A DNA stretch of 64,000 nt from an uncultured Christensenellaceae bacterium (GTDB lineage: Bacteria; Bacillota; Clostridia; Christensenellales; UBA3700). The notes under the pieces were generated by a model. That model saw only the letters and a list, made by a program, of their open reading frames with translations. It ran no database searches and was not told the origin of the DNA. This document shows positions 16,482 through 25,553 of the stretch, piece by piece. The translations under genes and the position numbers were made by a program. The stretch lies in the NCBI GenBank assembly GCA_944383905.1, contig CALWRI010000001.1:149766-213765 (forward strand). The letters are read 5' to 3'. The first letter of the stretch is position 1. Each line of letters starts with the position of its first letter.

Positions 16482-17873
16482 TTATTCGACTTTGGAGAGG
16501 ACGTATCCTTCCTTGGTATCAGTGACCTGATAACCGGCGGCGGTTATCTTTGCGCGCAGTTCGTCCGCGAGCGCGTAGTTCTTTTCTTTCTTCGCGGCGA
16601 CGCGCTGTTCCGCAAGCGCGACGACTTCTGCGGGAGCTTCGACCTTCGGCTGTTCTTCGGGTCTCGCCTTGTCGAGAGACAGTCCCAGCACCTTGTCGAA
16701 GTCGAGCGCCAAATCGTATATGTCGCGGCTCTTCGGTTCTTTGACCGCCTTCCAGAGCACTCCCAGCGCGCGCGGCACGTTGAGGTCGTCGTTTATCGCC
16801 TCGACAAATTCGTCCTTATAAGCCTTTATCACGCTTTCGTCCGTCTTTGCGGAGCTGGTCTTGTGCTGATATAACGCGCCGAGAAGTCTCGCATACGACA
16901 CCTTTGCGCCGTCCATTCCGTCAAAAGTAAAGTTGAGCTTTTTGCGGTAATGCGCGTTGAGGCAGAAATATCTGAAATCCATCGCGCTGTAACCGCGTTT
17001 CTCAAGATCGCTGATCGTGTATGTGTTGCCCAGACTCTTGCTCATCTTGCCGTTGTTGACGAGCATAAAGTCGCCGTGCACCCAATAGTTTACGGTTTTC
17101 TTTCCCGCAAGCGCTTCGTTTTGCGCTATCTCGTTTTCGTGATGTACGGGAATGTGATCCACCCCGCCCGTATGCACGTCAAAAGGAAAACCGAGATATT
17201 TGCGGCTCAATGCGGAACACTCGATATGCCAGCCGGGATACCCCATTCCCCACGGGCTTTCCCACTGCATGATATGGTTGGGTTCCGCCTTCTTCCACAG
17301 CGCGAAATCCGCGGGATGGCGCTTCTGGCTGTTGACCTCGACCCTTGCGCCCGCCTGCTGTTCCTCGAGATTGAGACGGGACAGCTTGCCGTATTCGGAA
17401 AACTTGCCGATATCGAAGTATATGCCGTCGTCTATCTCGTAAGCGTATCCCTTGTCGAGAAGCTCTTGGACGTACGCTATCGTCTCCGGAATATGGTCGG
17501 TTATCTTTTCGACGATCTCGGGTCTGCCTATATTGAGCTTTGCAAGGTCTTCAAAGAATACGCCCGCATAAAATTCCGCTATCTCGTAAGGAGATTTCTT
17601 CTGCTCGCGGGAAGCCTTTTCCATCTTGTCCTCGCCCTCGTCCTCGTCGCTCGTGAGGTGTCCGACGTCGGTGATGTTCATAACGCCCTTGATCTTGTAA
17701 CCGTCGTATTTAAGCACGCGACGGAACAGATCCATAAAGACGTATGTGCGCAGATTGCCGATATGCGCGAAGCTGTAAACCGTCGGTCCGCAACTGTACA
17801 TGCAGACCTTGCCTTCCTTTATCGTCCTGAAATCTTCTTTCTTTCTGGTAAGAGTGTTGTATATCTTAAGCAT
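16482..17873 (-). CDS. cysS: Cysteinyl-tRNA synthetase
   Basis: 463 residues, the usual length. The class I signatures are both present: HIGN at residues 37-40 and KMSKS at 276-280. The zinc-binding residues that select cysteine are visible (CMYSCGP, GWHIECSAL, HHENEIAQ), as are the cysS-specific NITDVGHLTSDEDEGEDK and VDHIPVHHENE stretches. It charges tRNA-Cys in the cytoplasm. It is the second gene of a two-gene operon with cysE, 28 bases apart, under a T-box leader whose specifier reads as a Cys codon, so both genes should respond to uncharged tRNA-Cys. Confidence 0.97.
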   Translation of the reverse strand: MLKIYNTLTRKKEDFRTIKEGKVCMYSCGPTVYSFAHIGNLRTYVFMDLFRRVLKYDGYKIKGVMNITDVGHLTSDEDEGEDKMEKASREQKKSPYEIAEFYAGVFFEDLAKLNIGRPEIVEKITDHIPETIAYVQELLDKGYAYEIDDGIYFDIGKFSEYGKLSRLNLEEQQAGARVEVNSQKRHPADFALWKKAEPNHIMQWESPWGMGYPGWHIECSALSRKYLGFPFDVHTGGVDHIPVHHENEIAQNEALAGKKTVNYWVHGDFMLVNNGKMSKSLGNTYTISDLEKRGYSAMDFRYFCLNAHYRKKLNFTFDGMDGAKVSYARLLGALYQHKTSSAKTDESVIKAYKDEFVEAINDDLNVPRALGVLWKAVKEPKSRDIYDLALDFDKVLGLSLDKARPEEQPKVEAPAEVVALAEQRVAAKKEKNYALADELRAKITAAGYQVTDTKEGYVLSKVE

Positions 17874-17901
17874 AATATCTCCTCTCCGCAGTGCGGAAAT
17901 C

Positions 17902-18594
17902 TTAATCTTTTTTGTCCTCCGCGTCTTCTTCCGACGCGTCCTCGTTGGCGTTTGTTATCGAATAACGGCACGTCTTGACGTCGAGCATGTCTTCGAGAGT
18001 GGCAATCCTCTTGTTGAGCCTTGCGATCTCTTCGAGTATCGGGTCGGGGAGCTTTTGCTGATCAAGGTCTTCCACCCTTTCATTGTACTGTTTTACCACT
18101 CTGCCGGGAACGCCTACGACCGTGCAATGAGGCGGAACGTCTTTGAGCACGACGCTCCCCGCGCCTATCTTGCTGTCGTGTCCGATCGTGATCGCGCCCA
18201 GCACTTTTGCGCCCGAACTTATCATCACGTTGTCCTCGATCGTCGGATGGCGCTTGCCCGTCTGCTTGCCCGTACCGCCCAGAGTCACGCCCTGATATAT
18301 CACGACGTGCGTGCCGATTTTTGCGGTCTCTCCGATGACGACTCCGACGCCGTGATCGATGAAAACGCCTCCCGCGATGTCTGCTGCGGGATGGATGTCA
18401 ACGCCGGTCTTCCTGCGCGTTCCCTTTGCGATAAGGAACGCCAAAAACTTGCACCCGTGTTTGTAAAACCAATGTGCGTACCTATGACGAAGCAATGCGT
18501 TGAAGCCGCCGTACGTCCAGAAAACCGTCCATTTGCTGGTTGCCGCAGGATCGTTTTGCATTGCGAACTCAAGGTCCATCTTTATCTTTCCCAT
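17902..18594 (-). CDS. cysE: Serine O-acetyltransferase
   Basis: 230 residues from the ATG at 18592-18594, which follows AAAAGGAGAC. An upstream ATG in frame lies inside the T-box leader and is rejected. The left-handed parallel beta-helix is clear from hexapeptide repeats, including IHPAADIAGGVFIDHGVGVV and YQGVTLGGTGK, with the active-site His/Asp in the FIDHG segment. It makes O-acetylserine, the precursor of cysteine. The C-terminal tail after VKQYNERV is a predicted coiled coil with a very acidic end. Coupling to cysS under one T-box links cysteine supply to tRNA charging. Confidence 0.95.
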   Translation of the reverse strand: MGKIKMDLEFAMQNDPAATSKWTVFWTYGGFNALLRHRYAHWFYKHGCKFLAFLIAKGTRRKTGVDIHPAADIAGGVFIDHGVGVVIGETAKIGTHVVIYQGVTLGGTGKQTGKRHPTIEDNVMISSGAKVLGAITIGHDSKIGAGSVVLKDVPPHCTVVGVPGRVVKQYNERVEDLDQQKLPDPILEEIARLNKRIATLEDMLDVKTCRYSITNANEDASEEDAEDKKD

Positions 18595-18622
18595 AAAGTC
18601 TCCTTTTACGCTCCGCGCAAAT

Positions 18623-18857
18623 AAAAAAACAGGTCGTCCTCTTTCAAAGACGCCCTGCAACGCGGTTCCACTTTGATTGCGGGAAAACTCCCGCCTCTCT
18701 CCCGTCTTTAACGGAACGACCCGTCGCGGCATTTCCTCCGCAAAGCTACCGCCCGCACTTCGCGCGCTTTGCGAGTAAAGGGCTTTCAGCCGCCGACCCT
18801 TCTCTCTGTCACCCGACGCCGCGCGTTACTCTTGACGGAATAACGCCTCTTATTTAT
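18623..18857 (-). ncRNA. T-box riboswitch leader (tRNA-Cys type) of cysE-cysS
   Basis: Minus strand, from about 18857 down. The T-box core appears as AAAGTGGAACCGCG (plus-strand 18661-18674), whose bulge pairs with the tRNA acceptor end. It is followed at once by a terminator: CAGGTCGTC (18630-18638) pairs with GACGCCCTG (18649-18657) and a run of seven U follows. In stem I an AGUA element on the 5' side faces GAAGUGC on the 3' side (18755-18761 on the plus strand), which puts UGC, a cysteine codon, in the specifier position. The gene content (cysE, cysS) agrees. The exact stem I base pairing is inferred. Confidence 0.88.
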
Positions 18858-18863
18858 ATATGC

Positions 18864-18892
18864 AGTATAAAATAATTTTGTCTCCGTGTCAA
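18864..18892 (-). promoter_or_regulatory. Consensus promoter of the T-box-cysE-cysS operon
   Basis: Minus strand: TTGACA (18887-18892), 17-base spacer, TATACT (18864-18869). Confidence 0.85.
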
Positions 18893-19008
18893 GCGTTCTT
18901 TCGTCAAAGCTCCCGCGCGTTCGTCCCTCTGTCTGCTCGCAACTGCCTCATTCAGGTCTTCCGACACCCGTTTGCCCCGTTTTGTGAATAATTTTTCTCG
19001 TTTGTCTA

Positions 19009-19038
19009 TTGAACGAGCCTTGCGGCGTATGATATAAT
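19009..19038 (+). promoter_or_regulatory. Promoter of the alpha-mannosidase gene
   Basis: TTGAAC (19009-19014), 18-base spacer, TATAAT (19033-19038). GGAGGT follows before the ATG at 19092. Confidence 0.7.
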
Positions 19039-19091
19039 TTATCCGGAGTGTGCGCGCACGACATATCGCGCGCAGATACGGAGGTAGAATT

Positions 19092-22037
19092 ATGGGTATG
19101 GACAAACCCTTTGTAAAAAGAGCCGTCGCGACGCCGGGGCACGTTGCCAACATCCTCAACATCAAGGGTCGCTGTTACACAAAGGTCGCTGACCTCAAAG
19201 CCGAAGTGATAAAGAGCGACGAGCCGATCCGCTTTGAAGACCTCGACAAGAGCGCCTTCAAGCCCGCTCACATCATGGAAAAGTGGGCGAAGAAATTCGG
19301 TTGCGCCTGGTTCCGATTTACCGGCAAGGTGCCTGAAAAAGCAAAGGGAGCGCACGTCGTGCTCCGCATAAAACTTCAGGGCGAAGGACTCGTTTTCAAC
19401 GAGGACGGCATCGTGCTTCAGGGCATCACCCAGATCGTCAGCAAAGGCGACATCTTCCACTCTCTCGTAGGCAAACAGGTCGTCGACGTTGCGGACTGCT
19501 CTACCGGAGACGAGGAGATAAAACTCTACATAGACGCGGGCTTCAACGGAAAACTGCGCTTTGAAAAACTCGTCGCGAGACTGCGCCGTTGCGACATCAG
19601 CATTCTCAACGAAGATACGAATCAATATTATTATGACTATATCGACCTCTATTTCACGATGCTCAAGCTGGACAAGTCCAACCCCCGCGTCGCGGAGATA
19701 GACAAGGCTCTCAAAGACTCTTTCAAGGCGTTCAAAAAACAAGGCGCCGCGGCGGCGAGAGAGATACTCAAACCGCAGTTTGAAAAACCCGTATTTGAAA
19801 AACAGACCGAATATTACTGCATAGGACACGCGCACATAGATCTCGCGTGGCTGTGGCCTCTGCGCGAAACCAAACGCAAAGTCGCGAGGACTTTCGCCAA
19901 CCAGCTGCGCAATATAAAACATTATGACGACTTTATTTTTGCGGAATCGCAGCCGCAGATGTGGGTGTGGCTCAAAGAAGGCTATCCCGACCTTTACGAA
20001 AAAGCCAAAAAAGCCGTTATGGACGGCAGAATAGAGCTTCAAGGCAAAATGTGGGTCGAGAGCGACACCAACCTGACGGGCGGCGAAAGCTGGATCAGAC
20101 AGTCCCTTTACGGCGACAAGTTCTGGAAGCAGGAATTCGGCAAAGACATCAATCTCTGCTGGCTCCCCGACGTGTTCGGCTTCCCCGCTTCTCTGCCGCA
20201 GGTCATCAAGGGTTGCGGCATGGATTACTTCATGACGATAAAGATTATCAGCAACACCGTCAATCAGTTCCCTTACAAGACATTCAATTGGGTGGGTATC
20301 GACGGTACGACCCTGCTCGCACACATGGAACCGCTCGGCGACTACAACGCGGGCGCTTCCCCTCTCGCGATCTTCAAGGGTAACGCGCGCAATACCGAAA
20401 AGGACATCATACCCAAAGCCCTGCTCATATACGGCGACGGAGACGGCGGCGGCGGTCCCGGAGAAGGTCATATCGAATACGTCAAACGCCACAAAAAGCT
20501 GTTCAACTGCAAGGTCAGCAAGTCGATCAGTCTGTTCGAGGATCTTGAACCCTACCGCGAGATCATGCCCACGCACAAAGGCGAGCTCTATTACGAACGT
20601 CATCAGGGCAGCTATACGTCGCAGGCGCGTTCCAAAAAATTCAACCGCAAAACCGAATATCTCCTCCATAAGGTGGAGTGGCTGGGCGCGCTCGCGCAGA
20701 CAAGAGGAAAAAAATACGACTTCGACGAAATGGAAAAGATCTGGAAGGAGATCCTCCTCTATCAGTTCCACGATATACTGCCCGGCACCTCTATCAAGCG
20801 CGTTTACGACGAAAGTCTCGAAAGATACAGAATACTCACCTCCCGTCTCGAGGAAATCGAAAAATCTCTGCTCTCAGACGGCAAGGGCGGCGGCGCGCTC
20901 TGCGCGATAAATCCGATCGCCTTCGCGAGAAAAGAGTGGGTGAAATACGGCGACGAGTGGTATCTCCTCGACCTCGCTCCTTACAGCGTCACAAAGCTCC
21001 CCGCCCCGCAAAAGGCAGACGGCTCGTCGTTGAGCTTCGACGATTATACTATTCAGAACTCGCGCGTCCGCGTCGTGTTCGGAAGCAACGGCGAGATAAC
21101 CTCTCTGTACGACAAAGAGGGCGACAAGGAGATCGTCGGCAAATATTTCAACAAGTTCACGATTTACAGCGACCCGTTCATGTACTACAACGCGTGGGAC
21201 ATCAACATCAACTATCCCGAAATGAAGAAATGGGATATGAAACTCGTCGGAGTACGCAGCTACGTCGACGGCGTGCGCGTTGTCAGAGAACAGACCTTCA
21301 AATACGACAAATCCACTCTCGTGCAAAAGATATTCCTGACCGCGGACGACAATATGGTCACTTTCGACACCACCGTGGATTGGGACGAACGCTTCAAAAT
21401 GCTCCGCGCGGACTTCATACCCGCTTTCTTTGCGGACGAAGTCAACTGCGACATACAGTTCGGCACCTTCAACCGCACGACGAAGCAGGAAAACAAGGTG
21501 GATTGGGCTCAATTCGAGATCTGCGCGCACAAGTACGTCAACATCGACGGCGCGGATTACGGCTTCGCGCTCATCAACGACTGCAAGTACGGTCACCGCG
21601 CGAAAGACGGCTTCCTCAGCCTGTGCCTGCTCCGTTCGCCCGAATTCCCCGACCCGACCTGCGACATCTGCACGCATACGTTCAGTTACGCGATCCTGCC
21701 GCACAAACAGCCCCTCGCGGACAGCGACGTCGCGGCGCGCGCATACGCGTTCAACCAGCCCGTCGAGATCGCGCAGTCGGACGTCACCGCGGACAGCTTT
21801 GTGACGACGGACAACGACGGCGTTATCGTCGAGACGGTGAAACCCGCGGAAAGCGGCGACGGCACGCTGCTGCGTATATACGAATGCAAAGGCAGAGGCT
21901 GCAAAGTAGCGGTCACCCCGTCCGTAAAGTTCGGCAAAGCGTACGACTGCGATATGCTCGAAAACATAAAAGGCGAAACCGATCTGAAATCTCTGACTTT
22001 CAGACCTTGGGAAATAAAGACGATCATAATAAAATAA
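19092..22037 (+). CDS. Alpha-mannosidase, glycoside hydrolase family 38
   Basis: 981 residues from the ATG at 19092, placed by GGAGGT at 19080-19085; an earlier in-frame ATG has no ribosome site. The zinc site and active-site strand are seen in GHAHIDLAWLWP (H246, D250 region), and the nucleophile Asp in CWLPDVFGFPASLPQV (about D360). The later DGDGGGGPGEGHIEY and the long C-terminal beta domains match the bacterial GH38 layout. There is no signal peptide, so it acts in the cytoplasm on imported mannosides such as N-glycan fragments. It is monocistronic, with a strong terminator. No mannoside transporter is beside it. Confidence 0.93.
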   Translation: MGMDKPFVKRAVATPGHVANILNIKGRCYTKVADLKAEVIKSDEPIRFEDLDKSAFKPAHIMEKWAKKFGCAWFRFTGKVPEKAKGAHVVLRIKLQGEGLVFNEDGIVLQGITQIVSKGDIFHSLVGKQVVDVADCSTGDEEIKLYIDAGFNGKLRFEKLVARLRRCDISILNEDTNQYYYDYIDLYFTMLKLDKSNPRVAEIDKALKDSFKAFKKQGAAAAREILKPQFEKPVFEKQTEYYCIGHAHIDLAWLWPLRETKRKVARTFANQLRNIKHYDDFIFAESQPQMWVWLKEGYPDLYEKAKKAVMDGRIELQGKMWVESDTNLTGGESWIRQSLYGDKFWKQEFGKDINLCWLPDVFGFPASLPQVIKGCGMDYFMTIKIISNTVNQFPYKTFNWVGIDGTTLLAHMEPLGDYNAGASPLAIFKGNARNTEKDIIPKALLIYGDGDGGGGPGEGHIEYVKRHKKLFNCKVSKSISLFEDLEPYREIMPTHKGELYYERHQGSYTSQARSKKFNRKTEYLLHKVEWLGALAQTRGKKYDFDEMEKIWKEILLYQFHDILPGTSIKRVYDESLERYRILTSRLEEIEKSLLSDGKGGGALCAINPIAFARKEWVKYGDEWYLLDLAPYSVTKLPAPQKADGSSLSFDDYTIQNSRVRVVFGSNGEITSLYDKEGDKEIVGKYFNKFTIYSDPFMYYNAWDININYPEMKKWDMKLVGVRSYVDGVRVVREQTFKYDKSTLVQKIFLTADDNMVTFDTTVDWDERFKMLRADFIPAFFADEVNCDIQFGTFNRTTKQENKVDWAQFEICAHKYVNIDGADYGFALINDCKYGHRAKDGFLSLCLLRSPEFPDPTCDICTHTFSYAILPHKQPLADSDVAARAYAFNQPVEIAQSDVTADSFVTTDNDGVIVETVKPAESGDGTLLRIYECKGRGCKVAVTPSVKFGKAYDCDMLENIKGETDLKSLTFRPWEIKTIIIK

Positions 22038-22055
22038 AAGCCTTCGCGCTCAAAG

Positions 22056-22082
22056 AAAAACCGCCTTCCAAGGCGGTTTTTT
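22056..22082. terminator. Bidirectional terminator between GH38 and ATP-grasp genes
   Basis: ACCGCCTT (22060-22067) pairs with AAGGCGGT (22070-22077), flanked by A and T runs. Confidence 0.88.
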
Positions 22083-22138
22083 CATGTTATTTTATATTTC
22101 TTTTCAGTGTATTTGCGATAAGTATCGGCTTTTTCTGT

Positions 22139-23005
22139 TCAGACGACGGAAAGGATATGTTTCGCGATCTCGTCCGCGAGATTTATGCCCGTAACCTCTT
22201 TGACCGTGCCAAAATGCGCGCTCGTGTTGACCTCGCATACGGTAAATCCCTGCTTTGTGAAAAGGAGATCGACTCCTGCAAAATCCGCGCAGACGGCGTC
22301 TGCCGCGGCTACCGCGAGACGCGCGGCTTCGTCCGACAGTTCCGTCGCATGCATTTTTCCGCCCTGAAGCACGTTGGAACAAAAGCCGTCCGACGTGCGG
22401 GTCACGGCGCATACCGCCCTGCCTCCGACCACGTTGACGCGCAAGTCCCTGCCGTGGCTCTCCATGACGTACTTCTGCAAAAGCATATCCGACTTCGTCT
22501 CCCGTATGCACTTTTTGACCTGCTCCGCGTCGGAAAGCAGTCTGACTCCCATTCCGTAAGACGATCTCGCCTCCTTGAAAACGACGGGCAGTCCCGTCTT
22601 TGCAAGGATCCCGTCCGCAAAAGAGGCGTCGCCGTATCCGATATTCGCATAGGACATCGGCACCGGATAGGTGTCGGGAACGGGCACTCCCGCCGCCGCG
22701 AGCGCAAGATGAGTGAGCACCTTGTCGTCACAGAGTTCAATCGCTTTCGAGCTGTTGAACACCCTGACTCCGGCAAGTTCGAGCGCTTTGGCGAGCGGGA
22801 CGTCCTTGTCCCAGCTCAATGCCGCTTTTGGCAGATCGCGCGAAAAAGCCGCTCCGCCTGCGTTGAGTCCGTAAACGAGCTCCGCGTTCGTCGCGCGTTC
22901 GACTTTAACGCCGCGGGAAGCGAACGCCTCCTCAAGCATACCGTATTGCTTTTCAAGTCTTTCTGTGCGGTAAAACGCGTTTGTTACCAGCAAAATTTTA
23001 TTCAT
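22139..23005 (-). CDS. ATP-grasp carboxylate-amine ligase, RimK-like
   Basis: 288 residues from the ATG at 23003-23005. An upstream in-frame ATG would lie before the promoter and is rejected. The N-terminal domain begins MNKILLVTNAFYR. The ATP-grasp core shows KTGLPVVFKEARSSYGMGV (phosphate loop), LQKYVMESHGRDLRVNVVGG and the metal-binding end FAGVDLLFTKQGFTVCEVNT. This order matches the RimK/LysX branch, which joins an amino acid to a carboxylate with ATP. The substrate cannot be named; candidates include glutamate ligation to a protein, cofactor or peptide. It stands alone, with a promoter that puts transcription start on the start codon. Confidence 0.85.
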   Translation of the reverse strand: MNKILLVTNAFYRTERLEKQYGMLEEAFASRGVKVERATNAELVYGLNAGGAAFSRDLPKAALSWDKDVPLAKALELAGVRVFNSSKAIELCDDKVLTHLALAAAGVPVPDTYPVPMSYANIGYGDASFADGILAKTGLPVVFKEARSSYGMGVRLLSDAEQVKKCIRETKSDMLLQKYVMESHGRDLRVNVVGGRAVCAVTRTSDGFCSNVLQGGKMHATELSDEAARLAVAAADAVCADFAGVDLLFTKQGFTVCEVNTSAHFGTVKEVTGINLADEIAKHILSVV

Positions 23006-23011
23006 ACCGCT

Positions 23012-23040
23012 ATGATAGCACAACGCGCGGCAAATGTCAG
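23012..23040 (-). promoter_or_regulatory. Leaderless promoter of the ATP-grasp gene
   Basis: Minus strand: CTGACA (23035-23040), 17-base spacer, TATCAT (23012-23017), then six bases to the ATG. No ribosome site fits in the gap. Confidence 0.6.
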
Positions 23041-23063
23041 CAAAATGCCGCATTTTACATTTG
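23031..23063. promoter_or_regulatory. Long imperfect palindrome over the -35 box of the ATP-grasp gene
   Basis: CAAATGT (23031-23037) pairs with ACATTTG (23057-23063), and the inner AAAATG pairs with CATTTT. The left arm covers the -35 hexamer, so it could be a repressor site. Confidence 0.4.
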
Positions 23064-23071
23064 ACGCGCGT

Positions 23072-23100
23072 AAAAAAAGCGGACTTCGCATGAAGTCCGC
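23072..23100 (-). terminator. Terminator of the nfeD-floA operon
   Basis: GCGGACTTC (23079-23087) pairs with GAAGTCCGC (23092-23100); on the minus strand seven U follow. Confidence 0.92.
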
Positions 23101-23120
23101 ACGGTTGTATTTGCCGCTCT

Positions 23121-23675
23121 TCAATATTTCCTGAACGCAGGATCGTTGAGCACTTCTCCGAGCACTATCGCCTTGCGCACTTCGTCGGCTTCCACAAGTA
23201 TTTTCCCCGATTCGGATTCCTCTGTCTCGACTTTGACGAAACGCAGGTTGTAATGCTCGCCGCACCCCTCTTCGCTCCTGCCCCCGATACTGCCCGACAC
23301 AGGAACTTTTTCGACGATATAAGTATCACCGTCGTCGTGCGACACGTCGCAATGCTCGTCGTGATGAGACTTGGTGACGGCGACCACTCTCGCAGACGTG
23401 TGCACTCTCGGCTTTGTCTCGACGAGATCTGTGCCTTCGACGAAGCGCTTTTGAGGTTCGACGCTCTTTGCGGGAGCGGAAACGCGCGCGCCCGTATTCT
23501 GCGATCCGCGCGTTTCTTCGAACGGATCGCTTTCTCCGGACTGCGGATTTATGCCGCCCTGCCGCCTCTGTTCTTCTTTTTTCTTCTTTTCCGCTTTCAT
23601 CGCCTGCGCCACGGAAACACTGATTATCATCGTGACGACGAGAAAGAATATCGGAAGAAAAGTCTCTATGCTCAT
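23121..23675 (-). CDS. Membrane protein of the flotillin operon, function unknown
   Basis: 184 residues. One hydrophobic helix at about residues 5-25 is followed by a Lys/Glu/Arg segment and a long, apparently disordered cytoplasmic region. This contains a His/Asp/Cys cluster ([16 protein letters not shown]) that could bind metal, then a short C-terminal part ([20 protein letters not shown]) that looks folded. Its ATG overlaps the floA stop by four bases, so it is coupled to floA and should act at the same membrane domains. I do not recognise the family. A role as scaffold or client adaptor of FloA is only inferred from coupling. Confidence 0.7.
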   Translation of the reverse strand: MSIETFLPIFFLVVTMIISVSVAQAMKAEKKKKEEQRRQGGINPQSGESDPFEETRGSQNTGARVSAPAKSVEPQKRFVEGTDLVETKPRVHTSARVVAVTKSHHDEHCDVSHDDGDTYIVEKVPVSGSIGGRSEEGCGEHYNLRFVKVETEESESGKILVEADEVRKAIVLGEVLNDPAFRKY

Positions 23676-24694
23676 TTCTTCTTCTTGGAATCGCTCGGAG
23701 CGTCAGCGCCGCCCGTAAGCGAATTTCTCATTGCGGTATCCGCCTGGATGTTCTGCATTTTGTAATAATCCAAAACCCCGATCTTTCCTTCGCGGAGCGC
23801 TGCCGCCATAGCCTTGGGGACTTCGGCTTCCGCAGCAATGACGTTGGCTCTCATCTCCTGCGACTTCGCCTTCATCTCCTGCTCGAGCGCGACAGCCATT
23901 GCGCGGCGTTCCTCCGCCTTTGCCTCGGCTATGCGTTTGTCCGCTTCCGCCTGGTCCATCTGAAGCTGCGCGCCGATGTTCCTGCCGACGTCTATGTCCG
24001 CAATATCTATCGAAAGTATCTCAAACGCGGTGCCGTTGTCTAGTCCTTTGTTGAGGACGGTCTTGGAGATCTGATCGGGATTTTCCAAAACGTCCTTGTG
24101 ACTGTTAGCCGAGCCGACGGTCGTAACGATGCCTTCGCCTATTCTCGCTATTATCGTGTCTTCTCCCGCACCGCCGATAAGCCTCGTGATGTTGGCGCGC
24201 ACGGTAACTCTCGCCTTTACGCGCAGTTCGATACCGTCCTTTGCGATTGCAGAGATCCCCGGCGTCTCGATGACCTTGGGATTGACCGAAACCTTTACGG
24301 CGTTGAGCACGTCTCTGCCCGCGAGGTCGATCGCTCTCGCGGTCTCCGGTGCAAGCTGTATGTTGGCGCTGTGCGCGCTTATCAGAGCGTTGACGACCTT
24401 TATCGCGTCGCCCTTTGCAAGGACGTGAGTTTCCAGCTCGTCGATGGTAACGTCGAGCCCTGCTTTCATCGCGCTTATATATGCGTCGACGATAGTCGCG
24501 ACTTTGACTCCTCTCCATTTCATGCCGATAAGCCTTGCCATCGACACCTTGACGCCCGATACGAGCGCCCTGAACCATATCCTCACGGGCAAAACGCCGA
24601 TGACGATAGCGATAAGCACGAGTACTACCACGACGGCTATGATTATCGCCGTGATCGCACCCGGCGTCAATGCCGCTGCCAAAAGTATTAACAT
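23672..24694 (-). CDS. floA: Flotillin-like protein FloA
   Basis: 340 residues, the normal FloA length. A hydrophobic N-terminal hairpin (about 8-35) inserts in the inner leaflet, followed by the SPFH-like region ([37 protein letters not shown]) and a long Ala/Glu/Lys coiled coil (about 240-310, with [20 protein letters not shown]) used for oligomerisation. FloA organises functional membrane microdomains. It is in one operon with an NfeD-like protein upstream (14-base gap) and an unknown membrane protein downstream (ATGA overlap). The NfeD-FloA pairing is the standard one in Firmicutes. Confidence 0.95.
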   Translation of the reverse strand: MLILLAAALTPGAITAIIIAVVVVLVLIAIVIGVLPVRIWFRALVSGVKVSMARLIGMKWRGVKVATIVDAYISAMKAGLDVTIDELETHVLAKGDAIKVVNALISAHSANIQLAPETARAIDLAGRDVLNAVKVSVNPKVIETPGISAIAKDGIELRVKARVTVRANITRLIGGAGEDTIIARIGEGIVTTVGSANSHKDVLENPDQISKTVLNKGLDNGTAFEILSIDIADIDVGRNIGAQLQMDQAEADKRIAEAKAEERRAMAVALEQEMKAKSQEMRANVIAAEAEVPKAMAAALREGKIGVLDYYKMQNIQADTAMRNSLTGGADAPSDSKKKK

Positions 24695-24708
24695 TTTTTC
24701 TCCTCCGG

Positions 24709-25242
24709 TTATTCTTTTATTTTAACTACAATCCTTGCGCCCTCGACATAATCGACGACGACCTTGCAGTCCTTTGCGATAAACATGGCGTTGGAAACGA
24801 CGTCGTAGACCTTGCCGTCTATCCTGACGCTCCCCGCCGGGCGCAACGCGCACAGCGTGACGCCTTCTTTGCCGACCAGAAACTCATAATCGCCCGTGCC
24901 TGCCGTGTGCCCCGTGGATACCGCGGTATCCTTGTTGACGAATCCCGTGCGCGACAGATACCCGCGTTTCATCGAGAACACCATGATCACGAACGCTATG
25001 ACGAGAACGACTATGACGATCGCGAGCAAAATGAAAAGCTGTATGATCGGATTGCCTCCGCCGTGATTGTATACGCGGATGACGATACCGACGATGACGA
25101 GGATCGTGCCCGTTATGCCGAAAAATCCGAAGCCCGGCTCGAAAATTTCGACGACGATGAATATCAGTCCGACTATGAGACATATTGCCGCCGCCCATCC
25201 GATCTCGGAAAACACCAGAGCAAATTCTTGCCAGAAAGTCAT
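24709..25242 (-). CDS. NfeD-like membrane protein, FloA partner
   Basis: 177 residues from the ATG at 25240-25242, which has GGAGGT before it; an upstream in-frame ATG is rejected. Three hydrophobic helices (about 15-35, 40-60, 70-95, with [12 protein letters not shown] between the first two) precede a C-terminal OB-fold-like domain ([20 protein letters not shown], then a G-K-V-Y-D-V-V-S strand). This is the short NfeD type that lacks the serine protease domain and is always found with flotillins. It is the first gene of the operon. Confidence 0.9.
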   Translation of the reverse strand: MTFWQEFALVFSEIGWAAAICLIVGLIFIVVEIFEPGFGFFGITGTILVIVGIVIRVYNHGGGNPIIQLFILLAIVIVVLVIAFVIMVFSMKRGYLSRTGFVNKDTAVSTGHTAGTGDYEFLVGKEGVTLCALRPAGSVRIDGKVYDVVSNAMFIAKDCKVVVDYVEGARIVVKIKE

Positions 25243-25284
25243 TTTTACCTCCGTGCAGTCGCCTGCGCGCGAACTGTTTATATA

Positions 25285-25313
25285 ATAATACAATAAAGAG
25301 ACCGCGTTGTCAA
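25285..25313 (-). promoter_or_regulatory. Consensus promoter of the nfeD-floA operon
   Basis: Minus strand: TTGACA (25308-25313), 17-base spacer, TATTAT (25285-25290). Confidence 0.8.
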
Positions 25314-25399
25314 TATCGGAGTTTTCGCCTTTCCCCCGATAAAATTTTCCTGTTTTCTACTCTTTTTATACGCAGCAAATACTTAAACGGATTTTTTTA

Positions 25400-25423
25400 T
25401 GCATGAATATCTGCATAAAATTC
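25400..25423 (+). promoter_or_regulatory. ARG-box-like site, distal
   Basis: Contains TGCATGAATAT and then TGCATAAAATTCA, AT-rich half-sites of the type bound by ArgR. It lies about 90 bases upstream of the promoter. Confidence 0.3.
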
Positions 25424-25482
25424 ACTTGAGGTTATCTATTTGTAAAATCTGAAACCGAATATAAATTTGGAGGAATATTTTG

Positions 25483-25511
25483 TTGCATAAATATGCGCAG
25501 CGGATTATAAT
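25483..25511 (+). promoter_or_regulatory. Promoter of the amino acid ABC importer with ARG-box-like operator
   Basis: TTGCAT (25483-25488), 17-base spacer, TATAAT (25506-25511). The palindromic GCATAAATATGC (25485-25496) overlaps the -35 box and resembles an ArgR half-site pair, so repression by arginine is possible. Confidence 0.5.
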
Positions 25512-25553
25512 GGATACACGCGCGGTAGAACTTGCGCGTAAGGAGATTGATTT

